DNA of 64,000 bases from an uncultured Muribaculaceae bacterium (GCA_910586895.1 CAJUIW010000004.1:124001-188000), one strand, 5' to 3'. Counted from the stretch's first letter, positions 51,776-60,766 are shown. Translations and numbers: made by a program. The notes: generated by a model not told the origin, from the letters alone.

Positions 51776-51972
51776 CGGTGCCATGATGCACCACATAGCA
51801 ACTATAATATAGAGATAAGCAATCAGATTTAGAAAAAGGATGGCATTTTCCGTTCAGATCCAGGGCCTGTGAAGGTCTGCTACAAACACACACATCTGAA
51901 ATACAAATAGCACGGATAGTCATCACCTGGGAAGCGGCTTCTGCATAGCGCGGGCTCCGCTTCTCTTTTTTA
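51776..51972 (+). ncRNA. Structured small RNA, candidate 6S RNA
   Basis: A transcription unit of about 195 bases with its own -7 element and intrinsic terminator, and no open frame. Its ends pair: GGTG (51777-51780) with CACC, then ATGA with TCAT, then ACTAT with ATAGT after a large bulge. Further in, TCAGAT pairs with ATCTGA, and CAGATC pairs with GGTCTG in the apical hairpin. A rod with a large central bulge and paired ends is the 6S RNA architecture. Sequence-level family membership could not be confirmed. Confidence 0.55.
51931..51972 (+). terminator. Intrinsic terminator of the 6S-like RNA
   Basis: GAAGCGG (51931-51937) pairs with CCGCTTC (51957-51963), followed by TCTTTTTT. Confidence 0.8.
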
Positions 51973-52102
51973 TTTCTTCAATCCGCTCCGACAAACACCG
52001 ACTACCAATTACAAAAAACAATGCACCGACAATCGATATGGGCGTATCAGACTAATTGGACAAAAAAAATAAGAGGTCGCTATTCATAGCGACCTCTCTT
52101 AG

Positions 52103-52174
<72 letters not shown>

Positions 52175-52190
52175 TTGTGGTTTGCGAGTG

Positions 52191-52198
52191 CAAAGATA
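52191..52198 (-). promoter_or_regulatory. -7 promoter element (TATCTTTG) of tRNA-fMet
   Basis: Exact TAnnTTTG match on the minus strand, 16 bases before the first tRNA base. Confidence 0.82.
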
Positions 52199-52336
52199 GG
52201 CATTTTTATTTTCATGTCAAGCATTTCAGGATTATTTTATAGTTAAATTTAGTTAATACCTACAATTCACCTCGAATCGCACCCGTTAAGCTAAAGATTT
52301 ATATCTGCACAACCGCATTTATCGGTTTTTTATAAC

Positions 52337-52344
52337 TACATTTG
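52337..52344 (+). promoter_or_regulatory. -7 promoter element (TACATTTG) of the prolyl oligopeptidase gene
   Basis: Exact TAnnTTTG match 29 bases before the ATG. Confidence 0.8.
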
Positions 52345-52372
52345 TATCGAATATAAATTCCTTAAATATATA

Positions 52373-54502
52373 ATGAAAATAACCAATCACAATCTGCTTA
52401 TGACAGCTGTCATGGGGGGACTGCTATGTTCCTGCAACGGACAGCAGACGAAGTATCCCACAGCTCCGTCGGACGACACTACCGATGAATATTTCGGAAT
52501 CACAGTAGCCGACCCTTACCGTCCGCTTGAAAACGACACTGCCGCCGCCACCCTGAAATGGGTTGAGGAGGAAAATGCCGTCACCAATGCCTATCTGGAC
52601 AAGATTCCGTTCCGCAGCGCCCTGCGCGAACGTCTCACCGAGCTGAACAACTATAAGAAGACTGGCCTCCCCTCGAAAGAGAAAGATGGTAAATATTACT
52701 ATTTTGAAAACGACGGCCTGCAGAACCAGTCAGTGCTCTACCGCACCGACTCGCTCGGAGGCACACCCGAGGTGTTCCTCGATCCTAACAAACTGTCCGA
52801 TGACGGTACGGTAGCTCTCACCGGCGTATCGCACAGCAACGACGGCCGCTATACAGCCTACACCATATCACGCAGCGGTTCTGACTGGACTGAAATCTAC
52901 GTGATGGACAGCAAGACCAAAGAGCTGCTCCCCGACCATATCGAATGGGCCAAGTTCACCTCAGCCAACTGGCAGGGCGATGGCTTCTACTACAGCGCAT
53001 ATCCGCGTCCCGAGGCCGGGAAGGAATTCTCCAACGCCAACGAAAACCATCAGATCTATTATCATAAGATAGGCACTCCCCAGAGCCAGGACAAGCTCGT
53101 ATATGAGGATCCGAAGCACCCTCTCCACTTCCACACAGCCTATGTGCCCGGAAGCGAGGACTATCTCTTCGTGTTCGGCGGCGGTGAAGGTATCGGCGAA
53201 TCAATGATGGTGAAAAGCCTGCGCGGCGGAGGCGACTGGAAGGTAATCGAACCTACGCAGGACTTCTCAATAAGCCCTGTAGGCGTTGCCGACGGCAAAC
53301 TCTTCTTCATAACCACCAAAGGCGCTCAACGCGGACGCCTGATGACCGTAGAACTGGCGAATGCCGGAACTGACAACTGGGTGGAACTCGTTCCCGAACA
53401 GGAAGGCGTACTCTCAAGCGCATCATTTGCCGGCGACAAGATGATACTCAAGTATCAGAAGGACGCCGCAGATCAGGTGTATGTATATGACCGCTCAGGC
53501 AAGAAGCTCAACGAAATCAAGCTCCCCACATTCGGCACCGTAGGAATATCATCGGACAAGGATAACAATGAAGTGTACTATTCATTCACATCATTCACTT
53601 ATCCCTCGGCCCGCTACAGCTATGATATGGCCACCGGCGAAAGCAAACAGATCGGCTCTACCGAAATCAAGAACTTCAACTTCGATGACTACGTGACCGA
53701 ACAGGTGTTCTACACCTCGAAGGACGGCACAAAGGTACCGATGTTCATCACTTACAAAAAAGGGCTTGAACGCAACGGTAAGAACCCCGTCTATCTCTAC
53801 GGCTACGGCGGCTTCAACGTATCGCTGCCCCCGTCATTCTCACCCAACCGTCTGGTATGGCTCGAAAACGGCGGTATATACGCACAGGCCAACCTCCGCG
53901 GCGGCTCGGAATACGGCGAAGAGTGGCACCAGGGCGGTATCAAGCAGAACAAGCTCAACGTGTTCAACGACTTTATCGCAGCTGCTGAATATATGATTGA
54001 CCAGAAATGGACATCGCCCGACTATCTCACCATAGAGGGTGGCAGCAACGGCGGTCTGCTCGTAGGCGCCACAGTCAACCTGCGTCCTGACCTGTTCAAG
54101 GTTGCCATTCCCCGTGTGGGCGTGATGGACATGATGCGCTACCATAAGTTCACCATCGGCTGGAACTGGGCTTCCGACTACGGCACCAGCGCCGATTCAA
54201 AGGAGATGGCTGAATATCTCCTCAGCTACTCACCCGTACACAACATCAAGAATGACGGCACTAAATATCCTGCCATCATGGTGACCACAGCTGACCATGA
54301 CGACCGTGTGGTACCGGCTCACTCCTTCAAGTATGCCGCTGCCCTGCAGGCTGCCAACACCGGCAACGCTCCCAAGCTGATACGCATTGACAGCAAGGCC
54401 GGCCATGGCGCAGGCAAGCCCATGTCGAAAGTCATCGATGAATACACTGACATTTATTCATTCATATTCCAGAATCTCGGCATTGACCCTACCAAGAAGT
54501 AA
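52373..54502 (+). CDS. Prolyl oligopeptidase family serine peptidase, lipoprotein
   Basis: The 709-residue protein has an N-terminal signal with lipobox LCSC (Cys near residue 21-22). A seven-bladed beta-propeller follows (about 90-430), then an alpha/beta-hydrolase domain. The catalytic triad is visible: Ser558 in EGGSNGGLLVG, Asp in DHDDRV (641-645) and His678 in KAGHGAGK. It cleaves short peptides after proline; as a lipoprotein it should act in the periplasm. Length matches the family (about 700). Confidence 0.96.
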   Translation: MKITNHNLLMTAVMGGLLCSCNGQQTKYPTAPSDDTTDEYFGITVADPYRPLENDTAAATLKWVEEENAVTNAYLDKIPFRSALRERLTELNNYKKTGLPSKEKDGKYYYFENDGLQNQSVLYRTDSLGGTPEVFLDPNKLSDDGTVALTGVSHSNDGRYTAYTISRSGSDWTEIYVMDSKTKELLPDHIEWAKFTSANWQGDGFYYSAYPRPEAGKEFSNANENHQIYYHKIGTPQSQDKLVYEDPKHPLHFHTAYVPGSEDYLFVFGGGEGIGESMMVKSLRGGGDWKVIEPTQDFSISPVGVADGKLFFITTKGAQRGRLMTVELANAGTDNWVELVPEQEGVLSSASFAGDKMILKYQKDAADQVYVYDRSGKKLNEIKLPTFGTVGISSDKDNNEVYYSFTSFTYPSARYSYDMATGESKQIGSTEIKNFNFDDYVTEQVFYTSKDGTKVPMFITYKKGLERNGKNPVYLYGYGGFNVSLPPSFSPNRLVWLENGGIYAQANLRGGSEYGEEWHQGGIKQNKLNVFNDFIAAAEYMIDQKWTSPDYLTIEGGSNGGLLVGATVNLRPDLFKVAIPRVGVMDMMRYHKFTIGWNWASDYGTSADSKEMAEYLLSYSPVHNIKNDGTKYPAIMVTTADHDDRVVPAHSFKYAAALQAANTGNAPKLIRIDSKAGHGAGKPMSKVIDEYTDIYSFIFQNLGIDPTKK

Positions 54503-55457
54503 ACCGGCCTCAGGCCACACATATCGCACATATGCCTTGTTAACGAGCACGGCCCTCCTTTGGGCCGTGCTCTCGGCATCATGTTTCACCGGTATTGAGA
54601 GCACCCCGAAGATTACTGCTTCCGATGTGAAGCGCCAGAACATTGTGGTGACGGACGAGGAACGCTATCTGTCCGACATAGGCCCTCAGCCTATAGCCGA
54701 CTGGACCGCAGGGAAGAAGCTGATTGTAACCGACAGCCGTATATCGCTCGCGCTAAAGAACATGCAGAACGCTCCGGCTCCGCAGGCAGGTGAGATACTG
54801 ACATTCGGCCACCGCTCGCCCGCCACAACCATTACCGGCACCGCAGCAACGGACATTACCGTAACGGACAGTAGCGGCACGCCGTTCAGCTACCGCATTG
54901 AGGCTGACAGCCTGCCCGCGGAAGCGGAAATACCGTTTACCATACAGCTCGATATGGTCAATGATGTGCGCACCCGCATGCTTGGCAACGAGTACTACAT
55001 CCTGACATCGGCCTGGTATGACAAAGGGGGCAACTCGCACCGCGGACTTAAATATATTAAAGTCGAAATCACCGATGTGACGCCTGGCAACGCCAATTAC
55101 CCCATAAAGCTTTCATTCGTGAAAGCCTCCGCCGCCGACACATACAATAGTGCGGAACAGTTCAGCGTGTTGATGTCCGTAGGCAACCGTATCAACTCCA
55201 CCCGCAAATTCAACAATCTATTCTCGCTTGCCGACCCTCGTAAACGCTACCCCGATATATCGCCTGAAAACTGGGACCTGATCAGTCAGGGGCGCGTACG
55301 CATCGGGATGACGCGCGATGAATGCCGCCTGTCGCTCGGCAAAGCCTCCAACGTGGAGCGCATTAACAGCTACGGGGGCGTGATAGAACGATGGACTTAT
55401 GAAAACGGACGCTACCTTATATTTGAGGACGGCCTCTTGAACCGCTTCCGCCAATAA
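54438..55457 (+). CDS. Lipoprotein with C-terminal SmpA/OmlA (BamE)-like domain; start uncertain
   Basis: The frame gives a hydrophobic stretch ending in lipobox LSASC, a middle beta-rich region and a C-terminal segment RVRIGMTRDECRLSLGKAS, then ERWTYENGRYLIFEDG. The last part matches the SmpA/OmlA fold shared with BamE. The start is unclear: ATG 54438 and ATG 54405 overlap the peptidase gene, and TTG 54537 gives a short signal without positive charge. A perfect 11-bp hairpin (54545-54572) encodes the signal segment. The next gene begins 16 bases after the stop. Confidence 0.7.
   Translation: MNTLTFIHSYSRISALTLPRSKPASGHTYRTYALLTSTALLWAVLSASCFTGIESTPKITASDVKRQNIVVTDEERYLSDIGPQPIADWTAGKKLIVTDSRISLALKNMQNAPAPQAGEILTFGHRSPATTITGTAATDITVTDSSGTPFSYRIEADSLPAEAEIPFTIQLDMVNDVRTRMLGNEYYILTSAWYDKGGNSHRGLKYIKVEITDVTPGNANYPIKLSFVKASAADTYNSAEQFSVLMSVGNRINSTRKFNNLFSLADPRKRYPDISPENWDLISQGRVRIGMTRDECRLSLGKASNVERINSYGGVIERWTYENGRYLIFEDGLLNRFRQ
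54545..54572 (+). terminator. Perfect hairpin near the lipoprotein start, terminator-like
   Basis: GAGCACGGCCC (54545-54555) pairs perfectly with GGGCCGTGCTC (54562-54572) across TCCTTT. It lies 42 bases after the peptidase stop. No T tract follows, so it may act as a partial terminator or translation-control element rather than a full stop. Confidence 0.5.
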
Positions 55458-55473
55458 TGGTTGTTTATATAGT

Positions 55474-56235
55474 ATGCAAATAACATTTCTCGGCACCGGG
55501 ACCTCAACAGGTGTCCCCGCTATAGGTTGCGACTGTCAGGTATGCCGCTCGGAGGATCCTCGCGATTCCCGCCGGCGCACATCTGCGTTGGTAAGCATAG
55601 GCAGGCAGCGGTTGCTTATCGACTGTGGACCTGACTTCCGCCAACAGATGCTTGACGAAGGTGGCCCATGGCCCGACGCCGTCCTGATAACACATAGCCA
55701 TGCCGACCATATAGGAGGACTTGAAGATCTACGCCCCCTGCCGGCTGACCATTCCCCAATGCCGGTATATTGCCGCCATGATGTGGCATCGGACCTCCGG
55801 CGCAGGCTGTACTACTGCTTCACGGACAATCCATATCCCGGCATTCCGGAATTCAATCTGATAGAAATCAAGGAATTCACTCCGTTTCATGTCGGCGAAA
55901 CAGAGGTGATGCCCTTAGCCGTAATGCATGGCAAGCTCCCTATATTGGGCTATCGGATAGGGCCGTTGGCCTATATCACCGACTGCTCCACTCTGCCTGA
56001 GCAAACTCTGGAGATGCTCCACGGAGTGGACACATTGGTGATAAACGCGCTGCGCTTCAAGGAACATCATTCGCACATGAACCTACAGCAGGCACTCGAC
56101 GTTATAAACATAGTAAAACCACGGAGGTCATACCTCATCCACATGAGCCACAGCATAGGCCTGCACAGGCTGACATCGCTTACGCTCCCTGAGGGTGTGC
56201 ATCTGGCCTACGATGGACTGACTGTTGAGATATAA
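55474..56235 (+). CDS. Metallo-beta-lactamase fold hydrolase (PhnP-like)
   Basis: The 253-residue protein has the metal motif THSHADHIGGLEDL and an N-terminal loop FLGTGTSTGVPAIGCDCQVC typical of PhnP and RNase Z-like phosphodiesterases. A metal-site Asp is in AYITDCSTL. PhnP hydrolyses cyclic ribose phosphates; the substrate here is not certain, as no phn genes are nearby. It lies 16 bases after the lipoprotein gene and 18 bases before another MBL-fold gene. Confidence 0.9.
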   Translation: MQITFLGTGTSTGVPAIGCDCQVCRSEDPRDSRRRTSALVSIGRQRLLIDCGPDFRQQMLDEGGPWPDAVLITHSHADHIGGLEDLRPLPADHSPMPVYCRHDVASDLRRRLYYCFTDNPYPGIPEFNLIEIKEFTPFHVGETEVMPLAVMHGKLPILGYRIGPLAYITDCSTLPEQTLEMLHGVDTLVINALRFKEHHSHMNLQQALDVINIVKPRRSYLIHMSHSIGLHRLTSLTLPEGVHLAYDGLTVEI

Positions 56236-56253
56236 CATTAACCATATAACGTC

Positions 56254-56979
56254 ATGAATCGTATAACTTATTTGAGTCACAGCGGCTTTGCTGTAACCAC
56301 CCCGGATGTAATCCTTGTATTTGACTATGAACGTGACCCCTCGCACGCGCTGCACCGCATATTGGAACAGAATCCTGACACCCCGGTAGTATTCTTCGTA
56401 TCGCACCGGCATCAGGACCATTACAACAAAAGCATCTTCGAACTGGCACAGAACCACAAACGCGTGTATGTGCTGAGCAACGACGTGCCGGCCCGCGATG
56501 TACCTACCACACTGGCTGTGCAGGGCATGAGCGCAGGCGACTACGTGGAGAATCTGCCCGGCGGCATCAGCGTGAAAGCCTATGCATCGACTGACGAGGG
56601 TGTAAGCTTCTTCGTCACCACCGGTGAAGGAGAGACAATATTCCATGCAGGCGACCTCAATGACTGGCATTGGCAGGATGAATCAACCGAACGCGAAGTG
56701 GCAAAGGCCGATGCGGATTTCCGTAAGATAGTTAACCGCATAGCTTCGGAACACGCCGCTATGGATGTGGCCATGTTCCCGGTCGACGTACGTCAGGGCA
56801 ACGATTTTGCCCGCGGAGCACGCATATTCCTCGAAGAGATTAACGTAAAAGACTTTTTCCCCATGCACTTTGACGGTGACTACAAGCTGGCCTGCAACTC
56901 GGAATCGTACTGTCCCGAGCGCACAAAGTGCCACTGCCTGCATGAACCGGGACAGTCAATTGACTTATCAAAAATATAA
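56254..56979 (+). CDS. Metallo-beta-lactamase fold hydrolase (UlaG-like)
   Basis: The 241-residue protein starts MNRITYLSHSGFAV, with metal-binding motifs FVSHRHQDHYNKS, IFHAGDLNDWHWQ and FFPMHFDGDYKL. It belongs to the MBL-fold group that includes UlaG, distinct from the preceding PhnP-like protein. Its C-terminus adds a cysteine pair (CPERTKCHC). The stop overlaps the next ATG by one base (TAATG at 56977-56981), so the VOC gene is translationally coupled. Confidence 0.88.
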   Translation: MNRITYLSHSGFAVTTPDVILVFDYERDPSHALHRILEQNPDTPVVFFVSHRHQDHYNKSIFELAQNHKRVYVLSNDVPARDVPTTLAVQGMSAGDYVENLPGGISVKAYASTDEGVSFFVTTGEGETIFHAGDLNDWHWQDESTEREVAKADADFRKIVNRIASEHAAMDVAMFPVDVRQGNDFARGARIFLEEINVKDFFPMHFDGDYKLACNSESYCPERTKCHCLHEPGQSIDLSKI

Positions 56980-57386
56980 TGGACTCACAGACTAACCACA
57001 CCCCTGCCATGGCCCGGTTTGATCATTGCAATCTCAATGTATCTGACCTTGCCAGAGCCATAAAATTCTACGCCGAAGCCCTCGGGCTAAGCGAGTGCGG
57101 CCGCATAGAAGGCCCCGAAGGTGCTTTCACCATAGCATATCTCACGGACGGCATCACAGAGTTCCGCCTGGAACTGACATGGCTACGTGACCATCCGCAG
57201 CCTTACGAACTCGGGGAGAATGAAAGCCACATTGCTTTCCGCGCCCCCTCGGCACAGGCTTACGAAGATCTGCATAAGCACCATAAGGAAATGGGTGTGA
57301 TATGCTATGAAAACGAAGCGATGGGTATCTACTTCATAGAGGACCCTGACGGCTACTGGCTGGAAATAATACCTCCACGCCGATAG
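56979..57386 (+). CDS. VOC family protein (glyoxalase I-like)
   Basis: The 135-residue protein has two beta-alpha-beta-beta-beta halves. It starts ARFDHCNLNVSDLARAIKFY and ends IYFIEDPDGYWLEIIPP, the typical lactoylglutathione-lyase pattern. His in FDHCN and Glu in WLEII are likely metal ligands. It may detoxify methylglyoxal, but the substrate is inferred only. It overlaps the UlaG-like gene by one base. Confidence 0.9.
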   Translation: MDSQTNHTPAMARFDHCNLNVSDLARAIKFYAEALGLSECGRIEGPEGAFTIAYLTDGITEFRLELTWLRDHPQPYELGENESHIAFRAPSAQAYEDLHKHHKEMGVICYENEAMGIYFIEDPDGYWLEIIPPRR

Positions 57387-57410
57387 ACTTCTGCAATAAC
57401 CGGAAACAAT

Positions 57411-57444
57411 CAGCCCGCGGACACCATACAGGTGCCGCGGGCTG
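57411..57444. terminator. Bidirectional terminator hairpin
   Basis: CAGCCCGCGG (57411-57420) pairs with CCGCGGGCTG (57435-57444), with an inner CACC/GGTG extension. It separates the VOC gene from the convergent nagB. T tracts are weak on both sides. Confidence 0.75.
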
Positions 57445-57470
57445 GTACGTTTATATATCTGTTGCTGCAA

Positions 57471-58280
57471 TTAAAGCTGGCCGTCAGGATCGAGGTTAGC
57501 GCCTTCGATATCCTTGAAGTAACGGTAAGTACCTACCTTGAGCTCCTCGCATGCTGCATCGTCGGCTACGATAAGAGCCTTGGGATGCATCTGAAGGGCT
57601 GAGATAGTCCACATCTGGCTTATACCGCCTTCCACACCGTGGCGGAGAGCGCGGGCCTTATTGTGGCCGTTGACTATAAGAAGCACACTCTTGGCAGCCA
57701 TGATAGTGCCTACACCTACTGTAAGAGCTGTCTTAGGCACGAGGTCGACATTATTGTCAAAGAAGCGTGAGTTGGCAATGATGGTGTCACGTGTGAGAGT
57801 CTTCATACGTGTCTTGGATGTCAGTGACGATCCGGGTTCGTTGAATGCGATATGTCCGTCAGGACCTACACCGCCAAGGAACAGATCGATGCCGCCGTAG
57901 CTCTTGATCTTCTCTTCATAGCGTGCACATTCCTCCTCAGGCGATTCGGCATTGCCGTTAAGAATGTTGACATTCTCAGGCTTGATGTCGATCTGGTTGA
58001 AGAAGTTGGTCCACATGAATGTATAGTAGCTCTGCTCGTGATCGCGGGGTATTCCGCAGTACTCGTCCATATTGAAGGTCACCACGTTCTTGAATGAAAC
58101 CTTACCCTCCTTGTTCAGACGGATAAGTTCGCGGTACATGCCCAGAGGTGAGCTGCCGGTGGGACATCCGAGTACGAAAGGCTTTTCTGCAGTGGGATTG
58201 GCTTCATTGATACGTGCAGCCACATAGCTCGCAGCCCAGCGGCTCACGGTAGCATAATCGGGTTCGATGATTAATCTCAT
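57471..58280 (-). CDS. nagB: Glucosamine-6-phosphate deaminase
   Basis: The 269-residue cytosolic enzyme converts glucosamine-6-phosphate to fructose-6-phosphate and ammonia. Catalytic motifs are intact: LGCPTGSSPLGMYREL for phosphate, NMDEYCGI with the ring-opening Asp, and GGVGPDGHIAFNEPGSSL with the Asp-His-Glu set. ATG 58280 gives the standard N-terminus MRLIIEPDY; upstream in-frame codons overlap the promoter. It is divergent from a gene with a degenerate NagB domain. Confidence 0.97.
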   Translation of the reverse strand: MRLIIEPDYATVSRWAASYVAARINEANPTAEKPFVLGCPTGSSPLGMYRELIRLNKEGKVSFKNVVTFNMDEYCGIPRDHEQSYYTFMWTNFFNQIDIKPENVNILNGNAESPEEECARYEEKIKSYGGIDLFLGGVGPDGHIAFNEPGSSLTSKTRMKTLTRDTIIANSRFFDNNVDLVPKTALTVGVGTIMAAKSVLLIVNGHNKARALRHGVEGGISQMWTISALQMHPKALIVADDAACEELKVGTYRYFKDIEGANLDPDGQL

Positions 58281-58319
58281 AATCGGGGTATTTTTAAGGT
58301 TGTAAGTATGATAATAATG

Positions 58320-58327
58320 CAAACGTA
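58320..58327 (-). promoter_or_regulatory. -7 promoter element (TACGTTTG) of nagB
   Basis: Exact TAnnTTTG match on the minus strand, 40 bases before the nagB ATG. Confidence 0.78.
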
Positions 58328-58442
58328 CAAAAAAACGCGCTCTTCTGCAACATTTGATTGCTCTTTCGGATTATGATTGCTGATAGCCATATTTTTAAAT
58401 ATTTTTTTACTCTCCCGTTAACATATCTCTGATTTTTTAGAC

Positions 58443-58450
58443 TATCTTTG
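58443..58450 (+). promoter_or_regulatory. -7 promoter element (TATCTTTG) of the NagB/PIG-L fusion gene
   Basis: Exact TAnnTTTG match 29 bases before the ATG. Confidence 0.82.
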
Positions 58451-58478
58451 TGTTAGGATAATTTACTCATACCATATC

Positions 58479-60458
58479 ATGAAGACAAATCTAAGTTCTC
58501 AAATCAAACTTGACCGTATTCCGCGTCGTTACTACGACCCCCAGGGCGAGATTGAGCTGACAGCTCTTACACGCGAGGAGAAAGTCTACACCCGTATTTT
58601 TGAAACAGTCAACGAAGGTTCTACCTATCTTGCTGAGAACATTGCCAAGTATATCCGCCGCTACGTGGATGAAAAAGGCAAGTGCGTGCTTGCACTCGGT
58701 GCCGGCAACAGCACCCACAGCATCTACTCGGAACTGATACGCCTCCATAACGAAGGAAAAGTTGACTTCCGCAATGTCATTGTCTACAACATCAGCGAAT
58801 TTTTCCCGCTGGTAGCCGGTGGTCCCAGCACCATGGCCCGTCTGAACGATGTATTCCTGAAGCACATCGACATCAAGCCGGAAAATGTACGCACAATCGA
58901 TCCCTCCGTTACCAAGGAGGATATGTATGAATACTGCAAGGCTTACGAGCAGTCAATAGCTGACGAAGGTGGTATTGACATCACAGTATGTGAAGTCGGC
59001 TCACTCGGCACACTCGCGTTCAACGAACCGGGCAGCGCAGCATCAAGCCTCTGCCGTCTGGTGCTCCTCGGAAGCGAAGCCCGCCACATCATAGCCAAGG
59101 ACTATGGCTGCGACGACGCTCCCACCACAGCTATCACACTCGGCATCTCCAACCTGCTCAGCGCACGCCGTATCCTCACAATGTCATGGGGCGAGAACAA
59201 CGCTTCTATCATCAAAAAGACAGTTGAGGAACCTGCTTCTTCAGCCGTACCGGCATCATTCCTGCAGGGCCATCCCCACGCAAAAGTTGTTGTCGACCTC
59301 CCCGCTGCCGAGGATCTTACCCGCATAAGCCAGCCCTGGAAGGTGACATCATGCGAATGGAACGACAAGCTCATCCGCCGCGCCATCGTATGGCTCTGCG
59401 ACATGACCAAGAAGCCCATCCTCAAGCTCACTGACAAGGACTACAATGACTGGGGCCTTGGCGAACTGCTCGCACTCTACGGATCAGCCTACAATGTAAA
59501 TATCAAGATATTCAACGACCTTCAGCACACTATCACCGGATGGCCCGGCGGCAAGCCCGATGCTGACGACACATATCGTCCCGAGCGCGCCAATCCGTAT
59601 CCCAAGCGCGTGATTGTATTCAGCCCCCACCCCGATGACGACGTTATCTCAATGGGCGGTACTCTGAAGCGCCTCGTTGACCAGAAGCATGACGTGCACG
59701 TAGCATACGAAACTTCCGGCAATATCGCTGTAGGCGATGAGGACATGATGCGCTACTTCCTGATGATGGACAAGATCGCTCCCATGTTCCACTTCGATAC
59801 CGAAGGCTACGAAAAGCTCAGCCACGATGTACGTGAATTCGTAGCTCATAAGAAATCAGGTGAAATGGACTCAGCTGAAATCCGCGAAATCAAGACCATG
59901 ATCCGCCAGGCTGAAGCTACCATTGCCTGCAACTATATCGGTGTGAAACCGCAGAACATCCACTTCCTGCGCCTCCCCTTCTACGAAACCGGTACCATTA
60001 AGAAAGGTGAGCTTTCAGAAGCTGACATCAACCGCGTGAAGGCTCTTCTTGAAGAGGTGAAGCCCCACCAGATTTTCGTGGCCGGCGACCTTGCTGACCC
60101 CCACGGAACCCACCGCGTATGTACCGATGCCGTGTTTGCCGCTCTCTATGAACTCCGCGATGAGACATGGATGAAGGACTGCCGCATCTGGATGTACCGT
60201 GGCGCATGGGCCGAATGGGAAATTGACCACATCGAAATGGCCGTGCCTATCAGCCCTGAGGAACTCCGCTTCAAGCGCAATTCTATCCTCAAGCACCAGA
60301 GCCAGATGGAGAATGCACCCTTCCTTGGCGATGACGACCGTCTGTTCTGGCAGCGTGCCGAAGAGCGCAACCGTGCTACAGCACAGCTCTACGAGAACCT
60401 CGGCCTCGCTTCATACGAAGCTATGGAAGCATTCGTTGAATATCACCCCATCAGCTGA
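58479..60458 (+). CDS. NagB-like domain fused to PIG-L de-N-acetylase
   Basis: The 659-residue protein has a NagB-like fold at about 35-300 and a PIG-L-type deacetylase at about 375-640. NagB catalysis looks lost: NMDEY is NISEF (Ser106 for Asp), and GPDGHIAFNEP is GSLGTLAFNEP (Leu176 and Thr178 for Asp and His). The PIG-L part has FSPHPDDDVISMGG (His384, Asp386, Asp387) and DPHGTHRVC, the full zinc site. PIG-L proteins remove acetyl from GlcNAc-type substrates. Related fusions occur in Bacteroidetes. It is divergent from the active nagB. Confidence 0.88.
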   Translation: MKTNLSSQIKLDRIPRRYYDPQGEIELTALTREEKVYTRIFETVNEGSTYLAENIAKYIRRYVDEKGKCVLALGAGNSTHSIYSELIRLHNEGKVDFRNVIVYNISEFFPLVAGGPSTMARLNDVFLKHIDIKPENVRTIDPSVTKEDMYEYCKAYEQSIADEGGIDITVCEVGSLGTLAFNEPGSAASSLCRLVLLGSEARHIIAKDYGCDDAPTTAITLGISNLLSARRILTMSWGENNASIIKKTVEEPASSAVPASFLQGHPHAKVVVDLPAAEDLTRISQPWKVTSCEWNDKLIRRAIVWLCDMTKKPILKLTDKDYNDWGLGELLALYGSAYNVNIKIFNDLQHTITGWPGGKPDADDTYRPERANPYPKRVIVFSPHPDDDVISMGGTLKRLVDQKHDVHVAYETSGNIAVGDEDMMRYFLMMDKIAPMFHFDTEGYEKLSHDVREFVAHKKSGEMDSAEIREIKTMIRQAEATIACNYIGVKPQNIHFLRLPFYETGTIKKGELSEADINRVKALLEEVKPHQIFVAGDLADPHGTHRVCTDAVFAALYELRDETWMKDCRIWMYRGAWAEWEIDHIEMAVPISPEELRFKRNSILKHQSQMENAPFLGDDDRLFWQRAEERNRATAQLYENLGLASYEAMEAFVEYHPIS

Positions 60459-60480
60459 TATCTCTAATCCCTAAATAGAA

Positions 60481-60520
60481 GAGAGCCGTCTGTTTCAAGC
60501 AGACGGCTCTCTTTCTTTTT
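60481..60520 (+). terminator. Intrinsic terminator of the NagB/PIG-L gene
   Basis: GAGAGCCGTCTG (60481-60492) pairs perfectly with CAGACGGCTCTC (60500-60511), followed by TTTCTTTTT. Confidence 0.95.
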
Positions 60521-60693
60521 ACCATTTTATGCGCTTTATTTGGCCCGTATACGGCTTATTGCAGGAATGACAATCGAGATGTACGGCCGTTTTAATTAAG
60601 AGCTTTCAGGCCACTTCTAAAGGCCCATATCTACGCTCCGTACATCGTGACGTCAACCACAATACTGTCCGGGCCCAATCATCTCTTGACTGA

Positions 60694-60733
60694 TAAAAAA
60701 AAAGCATGCCGTTCTGATACAAAACGGCATGCT
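60694..60733 (-). terminator. Intrinsic terminator of the nuo operon
   Basis: On the minus strand AGCATGCCGTT (from 60733) pairs with AACGGCATGCT, followed by eight or more T residues (A tract at 60695-60703). Confidence 0.95.
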
Positions 60734-60766
60734 ATATGACATATATTTCGCTTGGTCAGCAGTTCA

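Larger units (their letters stand above)
60459..60766. other. Intergenic region between convergent units
   Basis: This 308-base gap holds two terminators (60481-60520 and 60694-60733). I see no gene, promoter or repeat in the 170 bases between them. Confidence 0.7.
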
